Source: Azadirachta indica
Lineage: Eukaryota; Streptophyta; Magnoliopsida; Sapindales; Meliaceae
Length of the DNA stretch: 64,000 nt
Assembly: GCA_022749755.1 (NCBI GenBank)
Contig: CM040441.1
Span: 23,375,475-23,439,474 of the forward strand
Direction: 5' to 3'
In this document: in pieces, positions 1-11,675 of the stretch
Layout of the letters: the number at the start of each line of letters is the position of its first letter
Numbering within the stretch: the first letter of the stretch is position 1
Position numbers and translations under genes: made by a program
Notes under the pieces: model-generated
The model's database searches: none
Told to the model about the DNA's origin: nothing
Seen by the model: only the letters and a program-made list of their open reading frames with translations

Positions 1-50
1 TACTACATTCGGTGTTGGGTTTCGTCACGATATTGGCAAGGTTCGTATCA
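1..50 (+). repeat. Family A gypsy LTR, 3' end only
   Basis: The first 50 bases match the terminal part of complete family A LTRs elsewhere in the window (for example 21062-21111 and, reversed, 10844-10893). They end in GGTTCGTATCA, the family terminus, and are followed after two bases by a primer site. The rest of this LTR lies left of the window. Confidence 0.85.
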
Positions 51-52
51 TT

Positions 53-63
53 TGGTATCAAAG
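53..63 (+). promoter_or_regulatory. Primer-binding site, initiator tRNA-Met type
   Basis: TGGTATCAAAG differs by one base from the plant consensus TGGTATCAGAG, which pairs with the 3' end of initiator tRNA-Met. It sits two bases after the LTR end, the expected place for starting minus-strand cDNA. Confidence 0.8.
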
Positions 64-478
64 TTTTGGTTCCAAGGTAAGTTTAAATTATCTTTTACAT
101 CTTTGTTGTTCCTTTACTTCTTCAATTAGAATTCTGAAAAAAAAAATACAAAAAAAAATATATTGTCGCCAAATTCCTCCTTGATTGGTCCAAATTTCAG
201 TTTTGTGTTTTACTTTTTTCAATTTATTTTGAGTTCATATTTTCATTTCTACTTCCTAAAAAAAAATAAAGCAAAAAAAAAGAGAAATAAAAAAAAGAGA
301 AAGAATTGTTGTTATCTATTATATAAATAATTTCTTATAGTATTGACCTAATATTTTTTATTTTTGATCCAATATTGTCATTGCTTGCATCAATTTCTTA
401 AGAATTGCTTATTGAATCTTGTGATTTATTTTGATTGTTTCTCATCTTAAAATTGTCACTGAAATTTTGATTAAGAGT
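64..478 (+). other. Family A 5' leader (noncoding)
   Basis: This AT-rich stretch between primer site and gag matches the reverse complements of 18667-19190 and 25352-25842, which lead to gag ATGs. Here it runs straight into protease sequence at about 478, so all of gag is missing. I see no coding potential in it. Confidence 0.7.
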
Positions 479-740
479 GTACGAGTATGAAAAATTATCG
501 TTACCTACCATAAAACATCCACGATCGTACCGGCTTCAATGGCTAAACAATTATGGAGAAATCAATGTAGCAAAACAAGTGTTGATGGCATTCTCTATTG
601 GCAAGTATGAGGATAAGGTCTTTTGTGATGTGATTCCTATGCATGCATTTCACATCCTATTGGGCAGACCTTGGCAGTACGATCGACGAGTCACACACGA
701 CGGTTTTACCAATAGATATTCTTTTTCCTTCAAAGGGTAA
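479..740 (+). pseudogene. Family A retropepsin (protease) fragment
   Basis: The open frame includes LPTIKHPRSYRLQWLNNYGE, SIGKYEDKVFCDVIPMHA and HILLGRPWQYDRRVTHDGF. These are the flap and C-terminal part of a plant Ty3/gypsy aspartic protease, closely matching the copies at 2753-3223 and 29433-29777. The catalytic Asp segment (IIDGGSCTN in other copies) is absent because the leader is fused directly to the mid-domain by deletion of gag and the protease N-terminus. A stop follows SFKG. It cannot give a functional protease. Confidence 0.8.
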
Positions 741-1590
741 CCTATATCACTTGTACCATTGACTCCAAAACAAATTCTCGAAGACCAAATAAAGATGCAA
801 AAAGTGAGTGAAAAGAAAAAAGAAAATGAGAAAGGCAAAAATGTGAAAAAGAGAGAGCAAAAATGAGAGAGTTGCAACGTTGATGTGTGAGAGAGAGGGA
901 AAAAAATATAATTTTATTTAAAAAAAAAAGTGAGATCAAGGGAGCTTTACTTTCACAACAGCCCCTTATAGTACTTATGTACAAAGAGACCTTTTTGTGT
1001 ACTCACGATTTTGCCGAATCCTTGTCAAGCAATGTTATATTTCTGTTGCAGGAATTCGAGGATGTCTTTCATGAAAAAGTGCTCCCTGGTTTACCTCCAA
1101 TTCGAGGAATTGAACATCAAATTGATTGTATACCCGGTGCAACAATTTCAAACCGACCAGCTTACAGAAGTAATCCCGAGGAGCCAAAGGAACTTCAACG
1201 ACAAGTTAATGAGCTGATGAAGAAAGGGTATGTTAGAGAAAGCATGAGTCCTTATGCGGTTCTGATGCTACTAGTGCCTAAGAAAGATGGGACATGGAGG
1301 ATGTGTGTTGATTGCCGAGCTATCAACAATATTATGGTAAAGTATCGACATCCCATTCCTCGATTAGATGATATGTTAAACGAATTGCATGGATCTTGTG
1401 TGTTTTCTAAAATTGATTTTAAGAGTGGATACCATCAAATTAGGATGAAAGAAGGGGATGAGTGGAAAACTGCATTTAAAAATAAAATATGGTTTGTATG
1501 ATTGGTTAGTTATGCCTTTTGAGTTAACTAATGCACCTATTACTTTCATGAGACTTATGAACCATGTTTTGCGTGCTTTCATTGGCATCC
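741..1590 (+). pseudogene. Family A linker and reverse transcriptase, truncated
   Basis: A charged Lys/Glu/Arg-rich linker (about 780-900) is followed by a reverse transcriptase N-terminus in frame 887-1501: QEFEDVFHEKVLPGLPPIRG, then [40 protein letters not shown] and [19 protein letters not shown]. An extra A near 1486 shifts the frame just before the [10 protein letters not shown] block, which reads on in the frame of 1458-2132. At about 1590 the RT stops at AFIG and jumps to RNase H, losing the FDD active-site box seen at 13677-13898 and 40570-40869. It is a dead copy. Confidence 0.85.
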
Positions 1591-2463
1591 AAAATGGCGC
1601 GATTTTAAACTATCCCACATACGACAAAAAATTGTATGCATTGGTTCGAACTCTAAAAACTTGGCAGCATTACCTTTGGCCCAAAGAGTTTGTGATTCAT
1701 ACGGATCATGAATCTTTGAAACATTTAAAGGGGCAGCATAAATTAAGTAGACGTCATACCAAATGGGTAGAGTTCATTGAGACATTTCCTTATGTGATCA
1801 AATACAAACAAGGTAAAGAAAATATAGTTGCTGATGTGTTATCACATAGGTACGCTTTACTTTCAACTCTTGATGCTAAATTGCTTGGATTTGAGTACAT
1901 TAAGGAGTTGTATGTAATGGACTCTAATTTTTGCGACTTGTTTAAGAATTGCATTAAGGGAGCATGTGGGAAGTTCTATTTGCATGATGGTTTCCTATTT
2001 CGAGAAAATAAATTGTGTGTTCCATATTCATCCTTGCGTGAGTTACTTGTTCGAAAAGCACATGGTGGTAGTTTGATGGGTCACTTTGGCGTAGCTAAGA
2101 CTTTACACATATTGCGTGAACATTTCTTTTAACTGCACATGAAACTTGACGTAGAAAGGGTTTGCGCGAGATGCATTACTTGTAGGCAAGCTAAGTCTAG
2201 AAAACAACCACATGGATTATATACACCACTTCCTATTCCTAGTGTACCCTGAGTCAATATTTCTATAAATTTTATTTTGGAATTACGTAGGACAAAGAGA
2301 GGGAGAGATTCAGTTTTTATGGTTGTCAATAGGTTTTTTAAGATGGCACACTTTATTACATGTCATAAAACTAATGATGCATTATATATAGCTGATTTGC
2401 TTTTCAAAGAAGTTGTTAAGTTGCACAAGACTATTATCTCAGATCAAGACTCAAAGTTCTTAA
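1591..2463 (+). pseudogene. Family A RNase H and integrase fragment
   Basis: RNase H is recognised by [20 protein letters not shown] and [20 protein letters not shown]. Next comes the integrase HHCC zinc-binding region, with [20 protein letters not shown] to 2132, then stops where a Trp codon would be, then [12 protein letters not shown] in another frame. The catalytic core begins within 2277-2463 ([25 protein letters not shown]). Reading is interrupted by stops and frame changes, and the core ends at about 2463 before the catalytic Glu, where gag sequence takes over. Confidence 0.82.
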
Positions 2464-2727
2464 GTTACATGGCTAGGAGAGGAGCAAGCACGACTGCTAC
2501 AAACTCAAGGAGATTAACTCCTAAACGGCAGGAATTTTCATTAATAAAGTCTAATTCCGAAGTTTCTGAGAATGCTAAACAAGTTGTGCCACAAAAATAA
2601 AGTAACATTGAATCCACCGCTTCTAGAAATCGTGACATTAAGTGTTTTAAATGTCAAGGCAGGAGTCATATAGCTAACCAATACCCAGATAAAAGAGTAA
2701 TGGTGATCAATGCTCAAGGGGAGAAGA
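2464..2727 (+). pseudogene. Family A gag C-terminus and zinc knuckle
   Basis: From [12 protein letters not shown] onward the sequence matches the gag tail seen on the minus strand at 17640-17800 and 24260-24460. The zinc knuckle near 2640-2690 reads CFKCQGRSHIANQY, a CX2CX4HX4C box whose last Cys is replaced by Tyr. It is fused upstream to integrase, an order no normal element has, so this marks a recombination or deletion junction between two copies. Confidence 0.78.
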
Positions 2728-3223
2728 AGACAACTACAAAGGGCAATATGCTGTGGAAGGAGAATTATTAGTGGCAAGACGAGCTCTTAGCGCACAGATT
2801 AAGGAAGAAGAGAATGATCAGCGGGAGAACTTGTTTCATACTCGGTGTTTCGTTAACAACAAAGTTTGCATCGTTATAATTGATGAAGGAAGTTGCACCA
2901 ACGTGGCCAGCACCGAATTGATGGAGAAATTATCGTTACCTACCATGAAACATCCACGACCGTATCGGCTTCAATGGCTAAACAATTGTGGAGAAATTAA
3001 GATAACAAAACAAGTGTTGGTGGCATTCTCTATTGGCAAGTATGAAGATGAGGTCCTTTGTGACGTGATTCCTATGCATGCATGTCACATCCTATTGGGC
3101 AAACCATGGCAGTACGATCGACGAGTCACACACGACAGTTTTACCAATAGATACTCTTTTACCATAAAAAGGAAACCTATATCACTTATACCATTGACTT
3201 TAAAACAAATTCTCAAAGACTAA
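2728..3223 (+). pseudogene. Family A retropepsin, nearly complete domain
   Basis: The 156-codon frame 2753-3223 is the best family A protease in the window. It has ENLFHTRCFVNNKVCIVIID, then EGSCTNVASTELMEKL with the catalytic Asp in IIDEGS, the flap region LQWLNNCGEIKITKQVLVAF, and HILLGKPWQYDRRVTHDSF near the C-terminus. Other copies read IIDGGS, so one Gly has become Glu beside the catalytic Asp. It should be part of a gag-pol polyprotein and ends at a stop before the linker. Confidence 0.8.
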
Positions 3224-3580
3224 TTACAGATGCAAAAAGCGAGTGAAAAGAAAAAAGAAAACAAGAAAGGCAAAAATGTGAAAGAGAGTGAGAGGAAAAA
3301 TGAGAGAGTTGCAACGTTGATGTGTGAGAAAGAGGAAAAATATAATTTTATTACAAGAAAAAGTGAGATCAAGAGACCTTTACTTTCACAACAGCCCCTT
3401 ATAGTACTTATGTGCAAGGAGGCCTTTTTGTGTACTAACGATTTTACCGAATTCTTGTCGAGCAATGTTATGTTTCTTTTATAGGAATTTGAAGATGTCT
3501 TTCCTAAAGAGGTGCCCCTTGGTTTACCTCCAATTCGAGAAATTGAACATCAAATTGATTTTATACCCGGTGCAACAATT
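3224..3580 (+). pseudogene. Family A linker and start of RT
   Basis: The Lys/Glu-rich linker (SEKKKENKKGKNVKE) and the segment leading to EFEDVFPKEV, GLPPIREIEHQIDFIPGATI match 887-1150. The RT is cut at about 3580, where family B sequence begins, so only the first roughly 30 residues of the RT region remain. Confidence 0.75.
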
Positions 3581-4028
3581 CATGCTTGAGGGAGAGTACT
3601 ATTTAGCCAGTGAAAAGGAGGATGAACAAGAGACGATGGCACCTCTTAAAGATGCAAGTGATGAAGAAGGGGATGAACAATTTACTATGGCTGAAAGTGG
3701 TAAGACTCCTGTATAAAGAAGAGTTTTGAATATGCAAGTCCAACAGGAAGAATGTGATCGAAGAGAGAATCTCTTCCATACTAGGTGTCTTGTAAAAGAT
3801 AGGGTTTGTGATGTGGTAATTGATGGTGGCAATGTAACTAATGTTGCTTGTAGAAAAGTTGGGGTTACCTACTTTAAAATATCCACATCCTTACAAGTTG
3901 AAGTGGCTTAATGATTGTGGGAAAGTTAGGGTGACAAAGCAAGTTCTTATTGCCTTTAAAATAGGCAAGTATAGAGATGAGTTGTTGTTTGATGTAGTGC
4001 CCATGCATGCTGGTCATCTCTTGTTGGG
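3581..4028 (+). pseudogene. Family B gag tail and retropepsin
   Basis: A short acidic segment (EKEDEQETMAPLKDASDEEG) precedes a protease with ENLFHTRCLVKDRVCDVVID and GGNVTNVA in frame 3726-3911. It continues after a frameshift in 3841-4028 as KLGLPTLKYPHPYKLKWLND and IGKYRDELLFDVVPMHAGHL. It is related to but clearly different from family A. At about 4028 the protease is joined to the end of RT; most of the RT has been deleted. Confidence 0.75.
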
Positions 4029-4560
4029 ACACATTTGGCTAGTTTTTATAGACGGCTTAGAAAAGATTTTAGCGCCATTGCGACACCCCTTACAGAGGTA
4101 ATTAAAAAAAATTGTACCTTTAAGTGGGACAAAGAACAAGAATATGTATTTATTTTATTGAAAGATAAGCTTTGTAAGGCATTTTTGCTTTGCCTAACTT
4201 CGCTAATACTTTTGAACTTGAATGTGATGCATTAGGATAGGGCATTGAGGCTGTTCTTATGTAGGAAAAGAGGCCAATTGCCTACTTTAGTGAAAAGCTC
4301 CATGGCGCCTCATTGAATTATCCTAATTACGACAAAGAGCTTTATGCTTTGGTTAGAGCTTTGGAAAACTAGTAGTATTACTTATGGCTTAAGGAATTTG
4401 TTATTCATACTGACCATCAATCTTGGAAGTTCATTAAAGGGCAAGGTAAGTTGAACAAACGACATGCCAAATGGGTCGAATTTATTGAGACTTTTCCTTA
4501 TGTGATTAAATACAAGTAAGGTAAAGACAATGTTGTGATTGATGCACTTTCAAGGAGGTA
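4029..4560 (+). pseudogene. Family B RT connection and RNase H
   Basis: ASFYRRLRKDFSAIATPLTE is the typical RT/RNase H connection of plant gypsy elements. RNase H follows across several frames and stops, with [38 protein letters not shown] and [19 protein letters not shown] readable between 4260 and 4530. At least three in-frame stops make it a relic. Confidence 0.75.
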
Positions 4561-5843
4561 TACTTTATTTAATGCTTTAGATGCAAGAATGTTTGGATTT
4601 AAATATATTAAAACTCTTTATGATGATGATACTGACTTTTGTAGCATTTTCAAAGTATGTGAGAAAGCTGCGTATGGTAAGTTCTATAGAATGGATTGGT
4701 TTTTGTTTAAAGAAAATAAATTGTGTATAGCTATTTGTTATCTGAGAGAATTGCTTGTAAAAGAGTCTCATAGGAGTGGTTTAATAGGACATTTTGGCAT
4801 TACAAAAATTTTAAACACTTTAGATGAACACTTCTATTGGCCTAAAATGAAAAAGGATGTGCAAAGAGTTTGTGATAGATGTGTTGTGTGCAAACAAGCT
4901 AAATTTAAAGTTTTGAATCAAGGTTTGTATACTCCTTTACATGTTTCTAGTGAACCTTGGACTAATATTTTCATGGATTTTGTTTTGGGTTTACCTAGAT
5001 CAAAAAAAAGGAGAAAGATTATATTTTTGTAGTGGTTGATAGTTTTTCCAAGATGTCACATTTTATACCTTGTAAAAAAACTAATGATGCCACTAACATT
5101 GCAAATTTATTCTTTAGGAAAGTACTGCGTTTGCATGGCATTCCAAAAACTATTGCTAGTAATAGGGATGTGAAGTTTCTAATTCATTTTTGGAAAGTTT
5201 TGTGGAGTAAATTAGGTATTAATTTGTTTTTTTTCTACTACTTATCACCCATAAATTGATGGTCAAATAGAAGTTGTGAATAGGACTTTGGGAACTTTGT
5301 TGCGTGCTATTGTTTAAAAGAATTTGAAGAATTGAGAAGAGTACATTCCATTTGTTGAATTTGCATATAATAGACTTGTGTATTCTACTACTGGTTTTTC
5401 ACCATTTGAAATTATTTATGGCTTTAACCCACTAACCCCTTTGGATTTAGTTCCTTTACCTTGTGATAAAAGAACTAGTTTAGATGGGAAAACGAAGGCA
5501 GAATTGGTGAGAACACTACTTGCAAATGTGTGCAAGAACATTGAAAAGAAGAATCAAGAAATTACAAGCCAAGTAAACAAAGGACGAAGGCGCGTTGTAC
5601 TTGAGCCTGGTGATTAGGTTTGGGTACATATGTGAAAGGAAAGGTTTCTAATTCAAAGGAAGTTAAAGCTTCATCCAAGAGGAGATGGTCCCTTTCAAGT
5701 TGTTGAGAAGATCAATGATAATGCCTACAAATTGGATCTTCTAGGTGAGTATACTGTGAATGCAACTTTTAATGTGGCTGATCTTTCTTTTTTTGATGTA
5801 GATGGTGAAGATTCGTGGAGAATCATCTTGACGAACGAGGGAA
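4561..5843 (+). pseudogene. Family B integrase
   Basis: The frame 4535-5032 holds the HHCC zinc-binding region (HRSGLIGHFGITK, FYWPKMKKDVQRVCDRCVVC) and the first part of the core ([18 protein letters not shown]). A frame change leads to [20 protein letters not shown] and [20 protein letters not shown]. The position normally occupied by the catalytic Asp of SDRD is Asn here. Core and C-terminal parts continue at 5378-5617 ([20 protein letters not shown]) and about 5640-5810 (HPRGDGPFQVVEKINDNAYK), split by stops. The polyprotein tail would run on into the LTR. Confidence 0.82.
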
Positions 5844-6687
5844 TGATGCAAATACGAATGTACACAAAAGCAATGATCTAATTCAGCTACCTAATGGTCC
5901 CGTTACCAGAGCAAGAATGAAGAAATTCAGGGATGCATTGAATGGGATGATTCAAGATTTGTGAGATGATTTTGCAACAATTTAAGAGTGCAAGAAAGAG
6001 TCAAGCATCAAGCTTGGACTTTAAGACAATAATCAGAGTTTAGTAACATTGACACAAGTACAAGAAGGCAAAACCTGAAGATTAAAGCTTCTACTGAATT
6101 TGATTTCTCAAATCTGTATAAGGCCATATTCGAATGATGTCTCAAGGCTAAGCAAACATGTTCAAGTTTTTTAATTGCAGTTCAAATCAGATCGTCATCA
6201 TGATACAAGTTTCAGATTTGATGTGCCATTTGGGCTAAATTGCTGCTCAAGCCCATTATCTATTTTAATCTTATTTATAAACATATATTATTTAGTTTGT
6301 TATGTGTTTAGCTGTTAACGTTAATTATTAAGCCCAAATTCAGTTTGTTTTAATTTAAATTAGAATAAGTTTAATTTTGTGGCCAAATACTCCAATTAGG
6401 GTTACTTATCTCTTGTACCCTTGTATATTCAGGCACATGCTCCCATGGAGGCATCATTAATCTTTGAAAGAAATAAAATTAAGAGTGTTTCTCTTATTTT
6501 GATTCTTACTTGAATCAAGATTCTTACAATCAAAGCTAATTACTTTGAGGGTATTTTATTCTAAGTTCTATTTCACAAATTGAAATTAGGTTGCAGACTT
6601 GGGTAAATTTAATTTAGCTTTCCAAGAGGTTGTTTTCATGCGTAAAGATATTGAGTCTCAAGCTTAATATACTCGGGGTTCGTATCA
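5844..6687 (+). repeat. Family B 3' LTR
   Basis: This segment is nearly identical over its whole length to the solo LTR at 31936-32785, which fixes the ends as TGATGCAAATAC and GGTTCGTATCA. A short purine run (ACGAGGGAA) precedes it. The first part still encodes the polyprotein tail motif GPVTRARMKKF (about 5895-5930), but with stop codons. The 5' LTR of this element is absent. Confidence 0.85.
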
Positions 6688-7154
6688 CATTGTCAGGAAA
6701 ATCAATTTGTTAGCATTCCGTTCATGAGATCAGCATCATTACATAAGAAATAACATATTCTTCATTTTGTATGTGAGCTTTGTTTTTCATTAAAAATCTA
6801 AGTTTGATGCTTGTCTCACATACGGTTTAGTGATAACCCAAATTTTGAGTGCATTTCTTTAAGAGTGACCACCTTCGTGAAGTTTAGAGTTGAAACATCA
6901 ATGCATGCTATATTCTGATAATGTGAAGAATGACAAAAGAGATTATAATTGATCTATGGCTATCACACACTACACATGAGGATAACTTAAAAAAAAAAAT
7001 TATTAGCAATTGGATAAGTCATTGATTGACCCTATATCTTATTGCATTCTTTTGAAGCCATTAACATTTTAAGGAATCATCTCTAAAAAGGAATTTTCAC
7101 ATGTATGTTGATTCTTTTATTTTTATTTTTTTGCTCGAGGACTAGTAAAGTATA
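6688..7154 (+). mobile_element. Athila/Tat-like element, 3' untranslated part
   Basis: This AT-rich noncoding stretch aligns with 27388-27848 and leads to a polypurine tract and LTR in both places. It is the end of an internal region whose coding part is missing; the left edge abuts the family B LTR terminus at 6687. I see no coding sequence in it. Confidence 0.6.
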
Positions 7155-7168
7155 GGTTTGGGGGAATT
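7155..7168 (+). promoter_or_regulatory. Polypurine tract
   Basis: AGGTTTGGGGGAAT lies directly before the LTR start TGATAAAT and recurs at the same place before 27862. This is the expected primer for plus-strand synthesis. Confidence 0.65.
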
Positions 7169-8498
7169 TGATAAATAATATTTGTCCTAATATTTTATTA
7201 TGTTTATGTCCTTTATTCATATATTTTATCTTAAAATTTTATTATTTTGAGCTTTTTTTTATTATTTGTAGGAATTATTGTAGAAAACCCTAAAACAAAC
7301 CCAAGATGTTGGAAGGCCCGTATTTGCTAAACATAGTTCGTATTTTCTAACATAACTTTGTCCTCAATACTCGTATTTAGATGATACAAAATAATTTGAA
7401 AACTAGACATAATTTACAACCTATACATGTCAAAAAGAAAGCAAATGTTGAAGTTGAAAGGTCAAAATTTCAGCTGGAAAGAAGACAACTGAAAGGCAGA
7501 CTTTTCTTAATGAATTAAAGGGAGGACTTTGGAGGTGCTGCTGGGTAGAGAACGAATTAAAGAAGGATTTGATGAAAAAGAGGGTTTTCTTAAAAAAGAG
7601 TTTTCCATTGGAGGGGCAAGATTGCTGGATTGAAGCGGAGGATATTTTTGTCAGGCAGAATTATCATCTTCTTCAAAACTTGGTGGTGCACCTTCAAAAA
7701 AGGAAGTTTTCTTTAAGTTTGTTTATTTTTTTAAATATGTTTAGAATTTTTGTAATTAGATTCATAGATTTGAATTTAAGATTGGAAGTGTAAACATATT
7801 TTGGGAGTTTGGCTTTACTATTGAAATGGTATTAAATATTGTGTGAAATATGATTAATTAGAGGTTGAGATTATTTCTTGTTCATTGATTTGTATAATTT
7901 TGATTATTTGTTATGGATTTACTATCTATGATTTATGATTTAAAATTAATTTGAGAATTAAGGTGTTAGAAATATCACCTAACCTTAATTAAGCTCTTTG
8001 AACAAGTATTTAAATTGAATCCATTGAGTTGGTTTGATTTAAATGGTTAAATGATTACCTTATAACAATACAATTAATTAAGTAGAAGCGTCATATTAAG
8101 GATATATTTAATTAATTGTAAGTGAGAATTACCATGATCATTGGAATTCTCTAACTTTAGTGGAAAAACCAATAATATAAATTATATAATGGTTGTTTAA
8201 TTCACCTAATATTTCAATACCATATTAGATAACTAGCCAAATCCTATCTAATTTCATTGAATTCAACAGAATTTTATTGATTTCAAGTTCTTATAATTTA
8301 GCTTTTTAATCACTTCAATTGGAATAATCTGAATTTGTCATTTGATTATATTAGGGTTTATAATTTTATATTTATTTAAATTAGTAATTAACAGGAAAAA
8401 ATAAGAATTTAAACCATTACAATTTTACGAGAGATCAACCGCGGAGTGAACTTATTATAACTATTAACAATTCACAAGCATTTAAAATTTGCACATTA
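7169..8498 (+). repeat. Athila/Tat-like LTR, about 1330 bp
   Basis: The LTR starts TGATAAATAATATTTGTCC and ends GCACATTA, matching the reverse complement of 22327-23706 (which ends CACATCA before a primer site) and 27862-29010. The final C has mutated to T. It is a 3' LTR, preceded by a polypurine tract. On its right it is joined to family A gag at exactly the same gag position as the copy ending at 29010. Confidence 0.8.
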
Positions 8499-8695
8499 GA
8501 AATTAACCCTTAAACAGGAGGAATTTCTATTAACAAAGTCTAAGTCTAGAGCCTCTAAAGATGCCAAACAAGTTGTGCCGCAAAAACAAGGTAACATTGA
8601 ATCCACCACTTCTGGAAATCATGACATTAAGTGTTTTAAATATTAAGGCAGGGGTCATATAGCTAGCCAATGCCCAAATAAAAGGATAATAGTGA
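8499..8695 (+). pseudogene. Family A gag zinc-knuckle fragment
   Basis: This short segment matches the gag tail at 29011-29200 and 2500-2700. The knuckle reads CFKY, stop, GRGHIASQCP, so its second Cys is lost and a stop has appeared. The fragment ends at GTGA, where satellite DNA starts. Confidence 0.7.
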
Positions 8696-10843
8696 GAGGA
8701 TCCTTACGACACATTTAATTTTGAAAATAGAGAAGTTGAAAATGTACTATTTTCGAAGGCGAAATTGTCAAACGTGATACAGACTATGAAAACGACTTCG
8801 TTTTAAGACAAATCCCCCACATCTTGTTACTCACCATCACCTGAGGTACCTTACAGTACATTTTAATTCGAAAACCTAGAAGTTGAAAACATGTGATTTT
8901 CGGGGATGAAATTATCTTACATGATACGGACTTGAGAAATGAGTTCGGTTTGAGATGTGTCACATATCTTGTTACTCACCATCACGAGAGAATCCTTACG
9001 GTACATTTTATTTTCAAAACAAAGAAGTTAAAAATGTACGATTTTCGGGGACAAAATTGTCAAACGTGATGCGGACTCAAGAAACGACTTCATTTTGAGA
9101 CGAGCCGCACGTATTGTTACTAACCATCACATGAGAATCATTACGGTGCATTTTATTTCGAAAACAGAGAAGTTGAAAACGTTCGATTTTCAGGGGCGCA
9201 ATTGTCAAATGTGATAAGGAATCAAAAAACGACTTCGTTTCCAGACAGGTGGTAAAGTGTTGTTACTCACCATCGCATGAAGAACCTTACAGTGCATTTT
9301 ATTTCGAAAACAAAGAATTTAAAAAAAAACGTACGATTTTTGGGGCCGGAATTGTCAAACATTATGTGGACTCGAAGATGACTTCGGTTGGAGACGGGCC
9401 GCACATCTATTTCCTCAGCATCATGTGAGAATGCTTACGGTATATTTTATTTTGAAAACGGAGAAGGCGAAAATGTATGATTTTCAAGACCAGAATTGTC
9501 AAACGTAATACGAACTCAAAAAATGACTTCGTTTCATGATGGGCTGCTCATTTTTTTACTCACCATCGTGTAAGGATCGTTACAGTACATTTTATTTCAA
9601 AAACGTAGAAGTTGAAAACATACGATTTTTGGGGCCAAAATTGTCATACGTGATGCGAACTCGAAAAACGATTTTGGTTCGATACGGGTCGCCCGTCTAG
9701 TTATTCAGCATCGTGTGAGGATGTTTATAGTACATTTTATTTCAAAAAAGAAGAAGTTGAAAACGTATGATTTTTGGGGCCGAAATTGTAAAATGTGATA
9801 CGGACTTGAGAAACAACTTTGGTTCGAGATGAACCACACATCTTGCTACTGATCATCGCATGAGGATCGCTACGATGCATTTTATTTCAAAAAGGAAGAA
9901 GTTAAAAACGTATGATTTTCGAGGCCGGAATTGTCAAACGTGATACGGACTCGGAAAGAGACTTTGTTTGGAGGTGAACCACACATCTTGTTACTTACCA
10001 TCGCGTGAAGAATCTTACGGGTGTATTTTAATTCAAGAATGGAGAAGTTAAAAACGTACAATTTTTAGGGTCGGAATTGCCAAACGTGATACGGACCCGG
10101 AAAGTGACTTCGTTTGGAGACGAGCCGCACGTCTTGTTACTCACCATCATGTAAAGAATCTTACGGTACATTTTATTTCAAGAATGGAGAAGTTGAAAAC
10201 GTATGATTTTCGGGGTCGGACTTGTCAAACGTGATACGGACTCGAAAAATGACTTCATTTTCAGACGGGCCACACATCTAGTTACTTGGTATCGTGTGAG
10301 GATGCTTACAGTACATTTTATATTTCGAAAACGGAGAAATTGAAAACGTAAGATTTTCGGGGACGGAATTGTCAAATATGATACGGACTTGAGAAACGAC
10401 TTTGCTTTGAGACGGGCTACAAGTCTTGTTACTCAGTATTGTAAGGACATCGTTACGGTACAATTTATTCCAAAAAAGGAGAAGTTAAATACATACGATT
10501 TTCGGGGCTTAGATTGTCTAATGTGATACAAACTCGAAAAACGACTTCATTTCGAGTAAGGCCACACGTCTTGTTACTGACCATCGCGTAAGGATCGTTA
10601 CGATATATTTTGTTTTGAAAATGGAGAAGTTGAAAACGTACAATTTTTAAGGCCGGAATTATCAAATGTCATACGAAAAAAAAAAAAAAACGACTTTCTT
10701 TTGAGACAGGAGCATGTCTTGTTATTGACCATCGCGTGAGGATCATTATGATACATTTTATTTTGAAAACGGAGAAGTTGAAAACGTACGATTTTCGGGG
10801 CCGAAATTGTCAAAAGTGATGCAAACTCAAAAAACTACTTTGT
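8696..10843 (+). repeat. Satellite block 1, about 146-bp monomer
   Basis: Fifteen successive copies of an anchor (ACATTTTATTTCGAAAA-like) start at 8711, 8858, 9003, 9148, 9294, 9442, 9587, 9732, 9877, 10023, 10168, 10313, 10460, 10605 and 10753, a mean spacing of about 146 bp (145-148). Each monomer also carries GAGAAGTTGAAAACGTACGA, TTTTCGGGGCCGGAATTGTC, AAACGTGATACGGACTCGAA and TTGTTACTCACCATCGCGTG in that order. Copies diverge by substitutions and small indels. Long open frames here are by-products. The block ends exactly at the family A LTR terminus at 10844. Confidence 0.9.
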
Positions 10844-11662
10844 TGATACGAACCTCGCCAATAATATAACGAAACCCAACACTGAATATAGTAATAAAAC
10901 CCAAGATTTCCCCAAAATGCAAGTTTATTGAGTCTTGATCCGATATCTATCTAGATACGAATCAAGACTATGATTTACTTAAACGTCACACTAAGAATTG
11001 TTAAAAAAAATACTTAAGAATCTAGATGATAAGTTTGATTGTTTTGAACGCCACAAGAAATTAAACTTGAAGAGTTTAAGAACAAGAACTTATAAGAAAT
11101 AATTTAACACTAAAAAAAAATTGCTTGCTCATTTAAAAAATGAAAGCCTTTTTATAGGCACATACAAATGAAAAATGTTAAAGGTTAGGCCAACAATCCT
11201 ACCTAACAACTTAACAAAATAAATATAAATTTCATGACTTTTAAAAACTATAAATTTCAGACATGAAAACGTAAGTAATGATGTTATATATATATATGAC
11301 ATAAGCAATGACGTCGTATGTGTATGATGTATGTAAGTGATTACATCATTTTAAGATTCTTAAAAATTGCACAAATAGACTATAATTTTTGAACATTTTT
11401 CATATTAGTCTTCTTAGACTCCGATTGCTTGAATGATGTTCACTGAGCCTAATTCTTCAAGACATATATCTGAATGGTATTTGAATCACACATATTTTTT
11501 ATAAGTCCATTTAATAAACCTTCTAATTTCTTGGCTCTAGCTCTTGTAATTGGTCCACTCGGCATTCTTAGCGAATCATATAGATGCCGCAATTGAGTGT
11601 CTCCAGCCTTATGTATGAGTTTCTCCTCTTATTTACGCAGTTGTACAACTTCATTTGCATCA
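10844..11662 (-). repeat. Family A 3' LTR (minus strand)
   Basis: Read on the minus strand it runs from TGATGCAAATGAAG to GGTTCGTATCA, 819 bp, and includes a TATA-like CCTATAAAAAGG. It is one of three complete LTRs of the family (with 20298-21111 and 25854-26662). The first roughly 250 bases read as polyprotein tail containing GPITRARAKK. Confidence 0.88.
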
Positions 11663-11675
11663 TTCTCCCCCTGTT
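11663..11675 (-). promoter_or_regulatory. Polypurine tract of minus-strand family A element
   Basis: On the minus strand AACAGGGGGAGAA directly precedes the LTR start TGATGCAAATG. The plus-strand copy at 19811-19824 (AGAGGGAGAAAA) is in the same position. Confidence 0.7.

Noticed and set aside
8696..10843. CRISPR-like array of repeats
   Set aside because: Units are contiguous 146-bp satellite monomers with no unique spacers, in a eukaryotic sequence.
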